64,000 nucleotides of DNA from CAVVPY01 sp963750295 (GCA_963750295.1 CAVVPY010000001.1:1-64000); one strand, 5' to 3'. Counted from the first letter of the stretch, positions 49,109 through 58,322 are shown. Numbers and translations: made by a program. Notes: generated by a model not told the origin, from the sequence alone.

Positions 49109-49936
49109 ATGACCATCACGACCGCGACTGCCCACCCGTCGCCGACAACCGACGCAAATGAGCCCCGCGGCACGACCCGCCCCACCAGGTCCAATGCGCT
49201 CGCCTCCGTACTGAAGGGCGAGTGGATAAAGCTCTCGACCGTCCGGGCCAACCAGGCGCTGCTCGTCCTCACCGTCATCGGAGGCCTCGTCGTCTCGTGG
49301 GCAGTCGCCGAACTGGTCACCGACAAGGTGCTCTACGTGTCCGAGGTCGGCTTCTACTGGACCACGATCACCTCTGCCCTCGCCACGATCGCCGGGGCGC
49401 TGCTGTTCACCTCGGAGGTCCAGCACGGCACCCTGGCCACCGCGGTGACCGCCCGCCCGGCCCGCGGCGTGATCGCGCTGGCCAAGACCCTGACCGCCGC
49501 GGCCATCGGTCTGGTCCTAGGCGCGCTCGGCCTGGTGACCGGCTTCGCCGGCTCCGCGCTCGGCGGCCTGGCCGCGGGCGACACATCAGGCCTGCCGGCC
49601 TCGCTCGGGTGGGCCCTTCTGTTCACCACGCTGTCCGCGATGCTAGGGCTGGGGGTCGGCATGATCCTGCGGCACAGCGCGGTGGCCGTCGGCGGCTTCC
49701 TGATCTGGGGCTTCGTCATCGAGAACCTGTTCCACGTCTTCCTACCTGCGCAGGTCGCCCGCTTCCTCCCCTACATCGCCGGCAACCACCTGCTCGGGTA
49801 CAACCCGGACTTCGAGAGCGCGAAGGCGCTCGCCATCGCGCTCACCCAACCGCAGAACGCTCTCGTGTTCGCCGGCTACACGGCGCTCGCGCTGGTGACC
49901 GGAACGGTTCTGCTGCACCGGCGCGACCCGAGCTGA
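49109..49936 (+). CDS. ABC-2-type transporter permease
   Basis: Intact, 275 residues. After a polar N-terminus (TTATAHPSPTTDANEPRG) there are about six transmembrane helices, for example ALLVLTVIGGLVVSWAVAEL, LVLGALGLVTGFAGSALGGL and VGGFLIWGFVIENLFHVFLP. Preceded by a GGAAGGAA ribosome site. Membrane part of the exporter. Confidence 0.9.
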   Translation: MTITTATAHPSPTTDANEPRGTTRPTRSNALASVLKGEWIKLSTVRANQALLVLTVIGGLVVSWAVAELVTDKVLYVSEVGFYWTTITSALATIAGALLFTSEVQHGTLATAVTARPARGVIALAKTLTAAAIGLVLGALGLVTGFAGSALGGLAAGDTSGLPASLGWALLFTTLSAMLGLGVGMILRHSAVAVGGFLIWGFVIENLFHVFLPAQVARFLPYIAGNHLLGYNPDFESAKALAIALTQPQNALVFAGYTALALVTGTVLLHRRDPS

Positions 49937-50099
49937 CAGGACCTCGCGCAGCGGCCTGACCGCCCTCGACCGCCTCGTGCGGCCGGGGGCGATTGGCATC
50001 GCCGAGCGGAGATCCGGTCGGTGCACCCGCCACGACGGCGCGCGGCCAGAGCCGGCCGGATGCAGGGGATGCTCATCCGCGCTAGGCACTCACCCTGGT

Positions 50100-50265
50100 C
50101 GACCCCGACCTTGACCGCTCGCGCCGGATGGATCGATTGTGCGAGTGTCCACACCGTCATCACGACTGGGAACACGAGCGCCGCCTTGGTGATCGTGATG
50201 CCTCGGATCTGCAGCAGCACGAGGCCAACGAGTGCGAAGTTCAGGATGTACTCGGGAGTGGTCAT
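50100..50265 (-). pseudogene. DUF1453-like small membrane protein, truncated
   Basis: From the ATG at 50,265: MTTPEYILNFALVGLVLLQI, then RGITITKAALVFPVVMTVWT and LAQSIHP. One to two membrane helices in the style of DUF1453/CcdC proteins. After about 50 residues the frame loses resemblance. Probably truncated or frameshifted. Confidence 0.5.
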
Positions 50266-50369
50266 GGCGATACCTGTCCGGCTTCCGGGGCGTCCACACG
50301 TCATCCAGTGGTTGGAGACCAGTTTGATTCGGCCTCCATCCTGCGTGGACGCCTCGCGTTCAAGCTGGC

Positions 50370-50839
50370 TCATCGTGGTGGACCAGAACGACCGATCCCG
50401 AGCGTCGGATCCACCCGTGTCGTGCCGCACTTGGTCGAGGGAGCGCCGAAGTTGTCCTGACCGCCGACGTTTTCGCTGATGCAGTGCTTGAGTTCGCACA
50501 GGTCGTACACGGGCTTGCGACCGCCGTTCAGGTGCGCCTTCTCCAACGAGGCCTCGACGTGCAAAGTGAGCTGCCAGCTGGGCCGGACCACGCTGAGCTC
50601 GTCGCCCTGGTAATGACGTCTGCCGGGCTGCGCGACGTACAGGTGGACATTGATCGAGCCGGATCGTAAATGCGCACCCATTCCTCGGGCGCCGCCTCGA
50701 CGCGGAACAGACCGACCTCGAAGTTGGCGGCGTCGAAGCGGAACACCCCGGTGGGCGGGTAGGCGATCCGTGGGGGCCGGTGCCGCGTGGGTACGGCAAT
50801 CTGCACTGAAGTAGGGATCTCATCGCTCGGGTCGTGCAC
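50370..50839 (-). CDS. Hypothetical protein, frameshifted
   Basis: First frame 50,839 to about 50,655: MHDPSDEIPTSVQIAVPTRH, FRFDAANFEVGLFRVEAAPE. Second frame to 50,370: SINVHLYVAQPGRRHYQGDE, LTLHVEASLEKAHLNGGRKP and a Cys-rich LCELKHCISENVGG. About 156 codons. No recognised domain. Possibly a remnant. Confidence 0.45.
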
Positions 50840-50950
50840 CGCTGCTGCCCTTCGAGTACACGATCGCTAACCAAGATTTCGAGATGCCGGCACCCCATAT
50901 GAGGCAGCAGTCACCCCGTGCGTGCTGGTCACGTCGAGGAAGGACGAGAG

Positions 50951-51421
50951 ATGGGCATAATTCGCAAGACGATGAGTCTCGGTACGGCCGGGTTGGTGGA
51001 TTTCCGATCCGACAAGGAGCGAACCGCTCGATATTCGCGTCACACACGGAACGCGGTCCGCGCTCAGTCGAAGCAGCAGGCCAAGCTAACTGAGGAGGCG
51101 GCCCGGCATCAAGCGTCGATAGCCGCGCAGCAGGCGGAAGCGGCCTATCGCCAAGCCTCCCTTGCTCAGCAGCAGATGAACTTCGCAGCTGGCCAGCTCG
51201 CCGCAACCCAATACCCACCGCCGCCTCCACCACCGATTGCGCGCCCCTACCCGCCGCCCGTAGCACCCGCGACGACAGTGGCGGCCAAGCGACTTCATCC
51301 GACACCCGTGCCTCCGCCGAACCCCGTCGACGAGCTTCAGCGCTTGGCAACACTCCATCAATCCGGAGCGCTCACGGACGAGGAGTTCACGGCCGCGAAG
51401 GCAAAGCTGCTCGGTCTTTGA
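50951..51421 (+). CDS. SHOCT-domain protein
   Basis: Intact, 156 residues from the ATG at 50,951. N-terminus MGIIRKTMSLGTAGLVDFRS with a charged coiled region (Gln/Ala-rich), a Pro-rich linker (YPPPPPPPIARPYPPPVAPA) and the C-terminal SHOCT helix pair DELQRLATLHQSGALTDEEF. SHOCT is an oligomerisation motif. Function unknown. Confidence 0.85.
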   Translation: MGIIRKTMSLGTAGLVDFRSDKERTARYSRHTRNAVRAQSKQQAKLTEEAARHQASIAAQQAEAAYRQASLAQQQMNFAAGQLAATQYPPPPPPPIARPYPPPVAPATTVAAKRLHPTPVPPPNPVDELQRLATLHQSGALTDEEFTAAKAKLLGL

Positions 51422-51524
51422 GGGCCAGATGTAATGTCGCGGGTTCCGGACGCACCGCGTACCTAGCCGTATTCGTTGGCGACGGGCGGGTCGCTAGTTT
51501 CACTAGCCGGAAGTGGCGTGCGCG

Positions 51525-51783
51525 CTATGGACAGGATTCGCCGAGCTTGACGACGCCGAAGTCGATGTGCGCGACTGCCGATACACGTCTGCCGGTAGGG
51601 ACGTTCTGCGTGCACACCTTCCAGTCTCGATCGAGAAGGGTCTGCCGTCCTCCGGCGTTGTGCGTAATCCCTGAAGAGATCCATCGGCACTACGAGCGTG
51701 TGCGCAACGTCGTTCGCCCATTCCCTTCGTACTTGCTGGACGTTAGGCGGCAATGCGTGAGCAAGGGCAGCAACGCACGTCAT
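51525..51783 (-). CDS. PASTA-like domain protein, frameshifted fragment
   Basis: The C-terminal frame reads LLDRDWKVCTQNVPTGRRVS then HIDFGVVKLGESCP, the Cys-bracketed PASTA-like module of small secreted actinobacterial proteins. Upstream the frame changes (NDVAHTLVVPMDLFRDYA). No signal peptide visible at the proposed ATG (51,783). Likely a remnant or a gene with sequence errors. Confidence 0.5.
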
Positions 51784-51819
51784 CGGCGCAACCAGTTCGC
51801 CGGCGCCAACGACGCTCAG

Positions 51820-52007
51820 CACCGGGCCATACCGTGGTCGACCTGATGCGTTTGCGTGGTCGATTCGGTGAGCCGCTCGCTCATGGAGCGCTCCAGAGAT
51901 ACTTGCGCAGACGCGACGCTCGCCCGCCCACTCTGCTCGACCTCGCTGGACGGCTCGACGTGTACGGACCGGTCCGACGGGCACTCGATGTCGCGACGGC
52001 CCGATGA
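51820..52007 (+). pseudogene. AbiEi-type antitoxin, C-terminal fragment
   Basis: Reads TVVDLMRLRGRFGEPLAHGA, LQRYLRRRDARPPTLLDLAG and RLDVYGPVRRALDVA, the end of actinobacterial type IV AbiEi antitoxins. The N-terminal winged helix is missing. Confidence 0.55.
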
Positions 52008-52107
52008 AGAGGCCGACCCGAGACTCATCCGCCGGCCGCGCTACCTCGACCTGCAGAACAGGGCGCGAGCCGAGATGCGCGGAACGCAGGGTCGGATGCG
52101 ACTTTAG
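51988..52107 (+). pseudogene. AbiEii-type nucleotidyltransferase toxin, N-terminal fragment
   Basis: Starts at the ATG at 51,988, overlapping the AbiEi frame as in intact modules. RRPRYLDLQNRARAEMRGTQ is the usual N-terminus of AbiEii toxins. The frame then stops, before the GG and GxS nucleotidyltransferase motifs. Inactive remnant. Confidence 0.5.
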
Positions 52108-52157
52108 CGACCTGTCCCTCGGGCGATGCGATGACGAGGAGAATCGGCGTCGTGCGA

Positions 52158-52173
52158 CCGCACGTACGTACGG
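52158..52173. promoter_or_regulatory. Palindromic operator-like 16-mer, copy 1
   Basis: CCGCACGTACGTACGG, almost a perfect palindrome, found again 122 bases downstream in front of hipB. Probable HipB (or HipBA) binding site. Confidence 0.55.
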
Positions 52174-52244
52174 CCGGCAGCGTTGGTGGGCGACTGCTCA
52201 GCCTTGACGGCCCATTCGCCGCATGAACGTGCGGAAAGTGCTAA

Positions 52245-52274
52245 CATAGATCGTGCGTAAGACGTTATTCTATG
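52245..52274. promoter_or_regulatory. Inverted repeat at hipB promoter
   Basis: CATAGA (52,245) and TCTATG (52,269) face each other over 18 bases, just upstream of the hipB start. Likely overlaps the promoter. Confidence 0.4.
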
Positions 52275-52279
52275 CTTGG

Positions 52280-52295
52280 CCGCACGTACGTACGG
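52280..52295. promoter_or_regulatory. Palindromic operator-like 16-mer, copy 2
   Basis: Identical to the copy at 52,158: CCGCACGTACGTACGG. It lies 18 bases before the hipB start codon. Confidence 0.55.
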
Positions 52296-52312
52296 CGGAT
52301 CGAGGGTTGGTC

Positions 52313-52537
52313 ATGAAGAGCGACATAAGCGGTTTGGCTGGTGAGGTCCGCGCTCGCCGCACCCAGTTGCGCCTGCGGCAGGAAGAGCTTGGAGACCTCG
52401 CTGGGGTCTCGGAGCGGTTCGTCTACGCATTGGAGAACGGCAAGCAGACCGTGCAGCTGGACAAGGTGCTCGCCGTCCTCAATGCGCTCGGCTTGCACTT
52501 GGAGCTCCGGCGCGGCGCCAGTCTCGAGATCCGATGA
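52313..52537 (+). CDS. hipB: HipB-like antitoxin (helix-turn-helix)
   Basis: 74 residues from the ATG at 52,313. Xre-type helix-turn-helix: VRARRTQLRLRQEELGDLAG, VSERFVYALENGKQTVQLDK, then VLAVLNALGLHLELRR. It overlaps the hipA start by 4 bases (ATGA). Expected to neutralise HipA and to bind the nearby palindromes. Confidence 0.85.
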   Translation: MKSDISGLAGEVRARRTQLRLRQEELGDLAGVSERFVYALENGKQTVQLDKVLAVLNALGLHLELRRGASLEIR

Positions 52538-53760
52538 CTGCAGCCGCCGACGACAGCCTCGAACAACTCCGGGAAGTCGAGCAGGCCGACGTCTACAAGA
52601 GCGGTGATCATGCCGCGACCTTGACGAGGACGACGGAAGGGCTCGAATTCCGCTACCTCGACGACTGGATCGCCGCCGGCCAACCGGTGGTAGCGACGAC
52701 CTTGCCGGTGCGCGCCGAGCCAGTCCTTCGCCCGGCCGGCGCGCTGCCGTCCTACTTCGCCGGCCTGCTGCCCGAGGGCCGGCGGCTCGGCGCGCTGCGT
52801 CGTGCGGTGAAGACGTCGGCGGACGACGAGCTGTCGCTGCTACTCGCGGTGGGAGCTGATGCGGTCGGTGACGTTCAGGTCGTGCCGGCCGGAGTAACTC
52901 CGGCAGAGGTTCCGCCCCGGATCGCGATCGAGAACATTGCCGAGACGAGCTTTGCCGAGTTGCTGGCCGAACTCGGAATCCGGGCGCAGCGGATGGCGTT
53001 GCCGGGCGTGCAAGACAAGACGAGCGCGGCGATGATCAACCTTCCGGTCGCTCGTGCGGGGGAGCGGTTCATCCTGAAGCTGAACCCGGTCGGCGAGTAT
53101 CCGCACCTGGTCGAGAACGAGGCATTCTTCCTCGAAGCCGGGCACGTATCGGGCCTGACAGTGCCGCAGCACCAGCTGGTCGCCGACCGCCATGGCGCGC
53201 CGGGACTGTTGGTGCGCCGCTTCGATCGCATCACCGTCGACGGCGAGCTGCAGGCGCTGGCTGTCGAGGATGGCTGTCAGACAGCGGACCGCCCGCCCGC
53301 GGACAAGTACCTGCTCAGTGCCGATCGCAGCTTTGCCGCCCTGACGGCGGTCTGCGATGCCCCGGCTCTGGCCGGGCGCGAGCTGATTCGCCAGCTCGCG
53401 TTCGCCTTTCTGACTGGCAATGGCGATGCGCACGCCAAGAACTTTTCGATCCTGCAGGATCGGGCCGGCGAATGGCGCGTGTCGCCGGTGTACGACGTAC
53501 CGTGCACGCACCTCTACGGCGACGTGACCATGGCGATGTCCATCGGTGGCCGCTCAGGCTCAGAGTTCGGCGTCGCCGACTTCGTTTCTCTGGGTGCAAC
53601 GCTCGGTGTCCCCGAACGTGCCGTTCGCCGCGCTCTGACCGAGCTCGTGGATCGTGCGGATCGCTGGCTACCAGGCCTCGACGCACTGCCGTTCGACCGC
53701 GGCAAAGTGAGCAAGTTGCGACGAGTGATCGAGCACCGCCGGAGTAGATTGTCCAAGTGA
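52534..53760 (+). CDS. hipA: HipA-family serine/threonine kinase toxin
   Basis: Intact, 408 residues. Motifs: LPEGRR, LPGVQDKTSA (near residue 157), the ATP lysine in FILKLNP (K182), the catalytic GNGDAHAKNF (D298, N303) and the metal-binding YDVPC (D321). HipA kinases phosphorylate aminoacyl-tRNA synthetases to arrest growth. All key residues are kept, so it should be active. Ends 37 bases before the second attachment-like repeat. Confidence 0.9.
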   Translation: MTAAADDSLEQLREVEQADVYKSGDHAATLTRTTEGLEFRYLDDWIAAGQPVVATTLPVRAEPVLRPAGALPSYFAGLLPEGRRLGALRRAVKTSADDELSLLLAVGADAVGDVQVVPAGVTPAEVPPRIAIENIAETSFAELLAELGIRAQRMALPGVQDKTSAAMINLPVARAGERFILKLNPVGEYPHLVENEAFFLEAGHVSGLTVPQHQLVADRHGAPGLLVRRFDRITVDGELQALAVEDGCQTADRPPADKYLLSADRSFAALTAVCDAPALAGRELIRQLAFAFLTGNGDAHAKNFSILQDRAGEWRVSPVYDVPCTHLYGDVTMAMSIGGRSGSEFGVADFVSLGATLGVPERAVRRALTELVDRADRWLPGLDALPFDRGKVSKLRRVIEHRRSRLSK

Positions 53761-53797
53761 GAGCAGTGCGCACCAAAAGGAGAGCAGCGCTTTCGAA

Positions 53798-53970
53798 TAC
53801 ATGATCATCTGGTAGCCATTTGCTTCGTTCGCGGTTGTTCGTGATGTTCGATATTTGCCCGGAATCCCTTACGCAACAGCCGATTCGGACCTCGATCAAC
53901 AACCGCAACTAATCGAACAGAGCGCCGGCAGGGTGGGGTCAGGGGTTCGAGCCGCCTCCAGATCCACCGA
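53798..53970 (+). repeat. Attachment-site-like direct repeat, copy 2, decayed
   Basis: Matches copy 1 (36,320) over nearly its whole length: TACATGATCATCTGGTAGCC, TTCGTTCGCGGTTGTTCGTG, GGAATCCCTTACGCA, CGATTCGGAC, AATCGAACAG. It has one GGTAGCCA box where copy 1 has two. The tmRNA-like end is degraded (GGGGTTCGAGCCGCCTCCAG). Same orientation as copy 1. Confidence 0.75.
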
Positions 53971-54067
53971 ACGTCACCCCCGTCGACATGGTTCGCCGAC
54001 CTCGTCCCCGTCGCCGGCCGTCAGCACGTCGGCAGAACTCACCCTGCGACGCACCGTGAGCCGGTGG

Positions 54068-55444
54068 CTAGTTCGGTGCGCCGACCGGTGTGCCGCCGGT
54101 CTGCACCGCGTAGCCCGTATACGTTCCCGGGCCGCCGAGGTCGGGGGAGTCGTGGCTGTACGTGATGTGCGCCCAGCCGCTCTGGTCGGTGTCCACTCCG
54201 AAGTCGTCGAGCAACTGCCGGCCGCCTGTGCATGACACGCCGCCCTCGCACACAGCGCCGGTGTGGACCGGCATCAGTTGCTGCGGCCCGCCCCACCCGG
54301 TTGCGGTGCCCGAGAGGTTCTGCGCGAAGTACACCGACCATGTCTGGTTGGCCGCGGTGGGGGTGCCGTAATACACGAGGTCGACCCCGGCGCTCGTTGC
54401 TGCCAGCCACGGGAAGATCGCGCGCGCGGTGTTCGTGCTGACGGCTCCTGAGCACGTCCACGTCGCGCCGTGATCGGACGATGTCGCGGTGTAGACGTTG
54501 GTGTCGTTGGAGACGGCGTACCAGATGGTGCCGTTCGGTGCGACCGAGACGTTCGGGAAGTTGTGATCGAGGCTGCCGCCCCAACCGGTCGAGCACGGGA
54601 CGGGCCGGTCGATCCAGGTGTGGCCGCCGTCGGCCGACACCGCGAGGAAGGCTTCGTTGTAGGACGACCCGGACGAACTGCTCGGGGCAACGAAGGACTG
54701 GTAGGCGTAGAACGGCGACACGGACGTGCCGGTACCGGAGTTGTGATCGATGACGATGTTGCCGAGTTCGTTGTTGTTCGCCTTGTAGTCGGTGGCCGGA
54801 ATTGCCTGGGAGATCTGGGTGTATGCCTGGCCGCCGTTGTCCGAACGCAACACGTCGATGTTGTTCGTGCCGATGTCGTGGTAGGTGAGCAACGAGGTGT
54901 CCGGGCCGTACGCCGCGATCCACTCTCGGTCGTCGATCGGCAGACCTGCCTGTACCGGAGTCTGGGTGAAGGTCCTGCCGTCGTCGACAGACGTCGCCAC
55001 GTTCACCGAGCCGAGGTTGAGGCTGGCTACGTAGATGCGGTACGTCCCGGTGGCCGTCTTAGCCGGAGCGAACGCGGTGTCGATGTCGCCGCCTGATGCA
55101 CCCGCCCCGCCGGTCGCGTTCGGCTGACCGTCGTAGGTCAGTGCGCACGGCGAGGCCGCCGCCGTACCGCCGACCTCGCTACCGGTCCAGTAGACGCTGC
55201 CGCCGCCGAGACCGTTCTCGCTGCCCAGCCCGACGAGGTTGTTCTTGGACACGTGAATCGACGGCTCGCCTGCTTGGTTGGTTCCGCACCCCGGCTGCGT
55301 CACGGTGGTGGCCTGTGGCTCGCCGTAGGCGAAGTTGCCCACGGTCCCGCCGGTTGCCGCACTCGCAGAACCGGGGAGTAGGGCAACTGCGGTCGAGGCC
55401 GCCACCGCAAGTGCGGCGGACCGGCTGAGACTGACTCTGGACAC
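54068..55444 (-). CDS. Secreted sialidase-like beta-propeller protein
   Basis: 458 residues from the GTG at 55,444, preceded by GGAGGAA. A signal peptide (SRSAALAVAASTAVALLPGS) is followed by a beta-propeller with BNR/Asp-box-like repeats, for example SVDDGRTFTQ, SADGGHTWID and SSDHGATWTC. The fold matches exo-sialidases, but the RIP/Arg catalytic pattern is not evident, so the enzyme activity is open. Exported. Confidence 0.75.
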   Translation of the reverse strand: MSRVSLSRSAALAVAASTAVALLPGSASAATGGTVGNFAYGEPQATTVTQPGCGTNQAGEPSIHVSKNNLVGLGSENGLGGGSVYWTGSEVGGTAAASPCALTYDGQPNATGGAGASGGDIDTAFAPAKTATGTYRIYVASLNLGSVNVATSVDDGRTFTQTPVQAGLPIDDREWIAAYGPDTSLLTYHDIGTNNIDVLRSDNGGQAYTQISQAIPATDYKANNNELGNIVIDHNSGTGTSVSPFYAYQSFVAPSSSSGSSYNEAFLAVSADGGHTWIDRPVPCSTGWGGSLDHNFPNVSVAPNGTIWYAVSNDTNVYTATSSDHGATWTCSGAVSTNTARAIFPWLAATSAGVDLVYYGTPTAANQTWSVYFAQNLSGTATGWGGPQQLMPVHTGAVCEGGVSCTGGRQLLDDFGVDTDQSGWAHITYSHDSPDLGGPGTYTGYAVQTGGTPVGAPN

Positions 55445-55723
55445 GCGCGTTCCTCCGAAATCGGCCGGCTGGAATAAACCCGTTGAAAACATCCTAAAAC
55501 AGACACTCGCCACGTGTCTTGTCGCTCTCATGGCGCAGCAAGCTTTGACCGGTGAGCGCAGCGCGCGTGGTGCCCGCGATGACGGTGCTGGTGTCCGACG
55601 ACGGGACGCGATCGGATGACCCGGGCCCGGCGGCGATCACCGAGCCCGATCCCGACCTGATCGTCCAATGCGTCCGACGGCTACGCGGAGATCACCGCCC
55701 TGGCGCGGGCAGGACCCAGCGAG

Positions 55724-56155
55724 CTAGCGGCGCCGCCGCTCCCTGATCTGCGCGGCGAGGCGCCCGGCGCTCGCGCGCAGCGAGGCCACGCGGGCCGAAC
55801 CGCGCGCGAACCCGTCGGACACCGGTCGGACCACGGAATGGATGCGCTGCAGCGTGTCCGGCACCGCATCGACGGCCGGATGGTCGAGGGCGGCCGCAAG
55901 GCGTTCCATCGCCGGGACGAGCCGCCGGATCGGTTCCTCGATCTCCTCGAGAAGCGCCTCGACGCGGGCCGTGACCCGAGCGGCAGAGGCCGCGGTCTCG
56001 CTCGCCTCGCCGATCGCCGGTACCAAGCCCTCCATGACCTCGCTCAGGCGCAGCATCGTGCCGGGCAGCTGCTCGAGCATGCGGTTCTGGTTCTGCAGGA
56101 GTTTGCCGAGGTCTGGCCAACCCATGCCCTGCCCCCACGACTTCGGGACCTCCAC
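55724..56155 (-). CDS. Hypothetical helical protein
   Basis: 143 residues from the GTG at 56,155 (an ATG at 56,125 is an alternative). Mostly helical: NRMLEQLPGTMLRLSEVMEG, ARVEALLEEIEEPIRRLVPA, AMERLAAALDHPAVDAVPDT. Ends in an Arg-rich tail. Downstream of mftD on the same strand. Function unknown. Confidence 0.55.
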   Translation of the reverse strand: MEVPKSWGQGMGWPDLGKLLQNQNRMLEQLPGTMLRLSEVMEGLVPAIGEASETAASAARVTARVEALLEEIEEPIRRLVPAMERLAAALDHPAVDAVPDTLQRIHSVVRPVSDGFARGSARVASLRASAGRLAAQIRERRRR

Positions 56156-56263
56156 GGCCTCACCGTAGCCCGTGCAAGTGCCCGGCGACCACGTCCTCAG
56201 CCGCCCGACGACGACGTCCTCAGCCGCCGACGCCGACCGCGCACATCGACGGCGCCAGGGGTG

Positions 56264-57442
56264 CTAGGCCGTGACGCCGAGGCGTCGTTCGAACCCCTCG
56301 GGGACGATCAGGTCGCCGCGGGTCAGTTCGTGGATGGACGAGCGGCCCAGCCCGAGCAGCGTCGAGTCGATGCCGCCGCGCAGGATGTCGAGGACGTTCT
56401 CGACCCCCGCCTGCCCATTGGCGGCCAGGCCCCACAGGTAGGCCCGGCCGATCATCACCGCGCGTGCCCCGAGGGCAACCGCCTTGACGACGTCGCTGCC
56501 GCGGCGTATGCCGCCGTCGAGCAGCACATCGATCTGGCTACCGACCGCCTCGGCGATCGCCGGCAGGGCACGGATGCTCGCCGGCGTCCCGTCGATGTTG
56601 TTGCCGCCGTGGTTGGACACCGAGATCGCGGTGACCCCGACGTCGACGGCTCGCCGCGCGTCGTCGACCCGGGTGACGCCCTTGAGCATGAACGGCCCGC
56701 CCCACTGTTCGCGCAGCCAGCGCACGTCGTCCCAACTCGGCGGAGGCGTCTGCATCCACATCCCGTAGGCGCCGAAGAAGGTCGGGCCCTGCGCGCCCTT
56801 CGGCACCATGTTCGGCACGGTGAGATCGGGCAGCCGGCGGGTCTTGGCGAAGGCCGCCAGCCACCGCGGGTGGGTGATCGCCTCGGGAGCGAACCTGATC
56901 ATCGTCTTGAGATCGACGCTGTCGGGGATCGTCGGGCTGCCCCAGTCGCGGCCGTGCGAGAACGACCAGTCGGAGGTGAGGATGACGCTCACGGCGCCGG
57001 CGGCGCGGGCGCGCTCGATCCGGGCAGCGATGTCCTCGCGGCTGCCGGCCCAGTAGATCTGGAAGAACGTCTGCGGATTCGCTGCTACGACCTCCTCGAC
57101 CGGTTTGCTGCCGAACGAGCTCAGTCCCACCGCGGTGCCGCGCGCGGCCGCCGCGCGGGCGACCGCGACCTCGCCGTCCGGATGCACGGCCTGCACCCCG
57201 GTCGGGGAGATGACGACGGGCATCGAGATGTCCTGGCCCATGACCGTCGTCGCCAGTTCGCGCACGGCGCTGTTGCCTGCCGCGTGCGGTGCGAAGCCCA
57301 GCTCGCCGAACGCCGAGATGTTGTCGGCGATCGTCTGCCCCCGTTCCGATCCGGCGATCAGGGCGGCGTACACCGACTTGGGCAGCCGCTTCTTCGCCCG
57401 CTGCTGGGCGACGGCCACGGTCTCGAACCAGGCGTTGGTCAT
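56264..57442 (-). CDS. mftD: Mycofactocin biosynthesis flavoprotein MftD (pre-mycofactocin synthase)
   Basis: Intact, 392 residues. FMN-dependent alpha-hydroxy-acid oxidase fold with SPTGVQAVHPDGE, ISVSNHGGNNIDGTPASIRA (active-site His) and LDGGIRRGSDVVKAVALGAR (FMN phosphate loop). In the pathway MftD oxidatively deaminates the Val-Tyr-derived intermediate to premycofactocin. Here it is the last mft gene of the operon, after an SDR, not directly after mftC. Confidence 0.9.
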   Translation of the reverse strand: MTNAWFETVAVAQQRAKKRLPKSVYAALIAGSERGQTIADNISAFGELGFAPHAAGNSAVRELATTVMGQDISMPVVISPTGVQAVHPDGEVAVARAAAARGTAVGLSSFGSKPVEEVVAANPQTFFQIYWAGSREDIAARIERARAAGAVSVILTSDWSFSHGRDWGSPTIPDSVDLKTMIRFAPEAITHPRWLAAFAKTRRLPDLTVPNMVPKGAQGPTFFGAYGMWMQTPPPSWDDVRWLREQWGGPFMLKGVTRVDDARRAVDVGVTAISVSNHGGNNIDGTPASIRALPAIAEAVGSQIDVLLDGGIRRGSDVVKAVALGARAVMIGRAYLWGLAANGQAGVENVLDILRGGIDSTLLGLGRSSIHELTRGDLIVPEGFERRLGVTA

Positions 57443-57521
57443 GAGGGATTCCTTCGGTAGGTCAAGAACGCACCGGGTCGAGTGTCGTCCAGACTCCGGG
57501 CCGGTACCGGGTGCGCGGCGG

Positions 57522-58322
57522 TCACAGCGAGAGCCCGCCGTCGACGGGCACGACGGCGCCGGTCATGCCCGAGCTGGCCGTCCCGGCGAGGAAGGTGAGC
57601 ACCGCGGCCACCTCGGCGGGCTCCAGCAGCCGGGCGATCGGTTGCTGGGCGGCAAAGGCCTCGGCCCCGAGCAGGCCGTACAGCCGCGCGCTCTCGTCCA
57701 GTGTCGCGGTGCGGGTGGACCCTGGGCTCACCGCGTTGGCCGTGACGCCGGTACCGCCGAGCTCGACGGCGAGGGCGCGGATGAGTCCGGTGACGCCCGC
57801 CTTGGCGGCGCAGTACGCGGCGAGCATCGGTAGGCCCCGGGCCGCCGCGGTGGACGCGACCGCGACGAACCGGCCCGACCGCGGGGCCGGCCGCCGCAGC
57901 AGGGCCGGCACCGCTGCCCTGGCGAGGGTCAGTACCCCGCCGAGGTTGACGTCGAGGACGGCCTGCTCCTGCGCGGCGGGGACCTCCCACATGACCACCC
58001 CGCCGGCGATCACGCCGGCGCAGGCGACCGCCGCGTCGAGCCCGCCGAATCGCTGCTCGGCGAAGGCGACCGCCTCGGCCATGGCGGCGGGGCTGCGCAC
58101 GTCGCCGTGAAAGGCGTGCGCCACCCCGCCCGAGGCCCCGGCTGCGGCGATCGTCGCGTCGAGTTCCTCGGGCGTGCCCATGGCGTAGGGCAGCGCGGGG
58201 TCGTCGGCGGCGCAGTCCACGCCCACCACTGCCCACCCGGCCGCGGCGAGTTGCACCACGGTGGCCGCACCGATGCCTCGGGCGGCGCCGGTCACCACCG
58301 CCACCGGTTGCGGCTGGGTCAC
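57522..58322 (-). CDS. Mycofactocin-coupled short-chain dehydrogenase
   Basis: Intact, 266 residues; GTG start overlaps the mftE stop (GTGA). Rossmann motif VVTGAARGIGAATV, NAG equivalent CAGVIAGGVVMW, catalytic S and YCAAK (SxxxxxxxxxxxxYxxxK). An insertion after the third strand relative to standard SDRs (the DDPALPYAMGTPEELDATIA stretch) is typical of mycofactocin-associated SDRs, which keep NAD bound and pass electrons to mycofactocin. Confidence 0.85.
   Translation of the reverse strand: MTQPQPVAVVTGAARGIGAATVVQLAAAGWAVVGVDCAADDPALPYAMGTPEELDATIAAAGASGGVAHAFHGDVRSPAAMAEAVAFAEQRFGGLDAAVACAGVIAGGVVMWEVPAAQEQAVLDVNLGGVLTLARAAVPALLRRPAPRSGRFVAVASTAAARGLPMLAAYCAAKAGVTGLIRALAVELGGTGVTANAVSPGSTRTATLDESARLYGLLGAEAFAAQQPIARLLEPAEVAAVLTFLAGTASSGMTGAVVPVDGGLSL

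Noticed and set aside
55838..57460. A 540-residue open frame on the plus strand opposite mftD
   Set aside because: Antisense shadow; mftD on the other strand has all family motifs.
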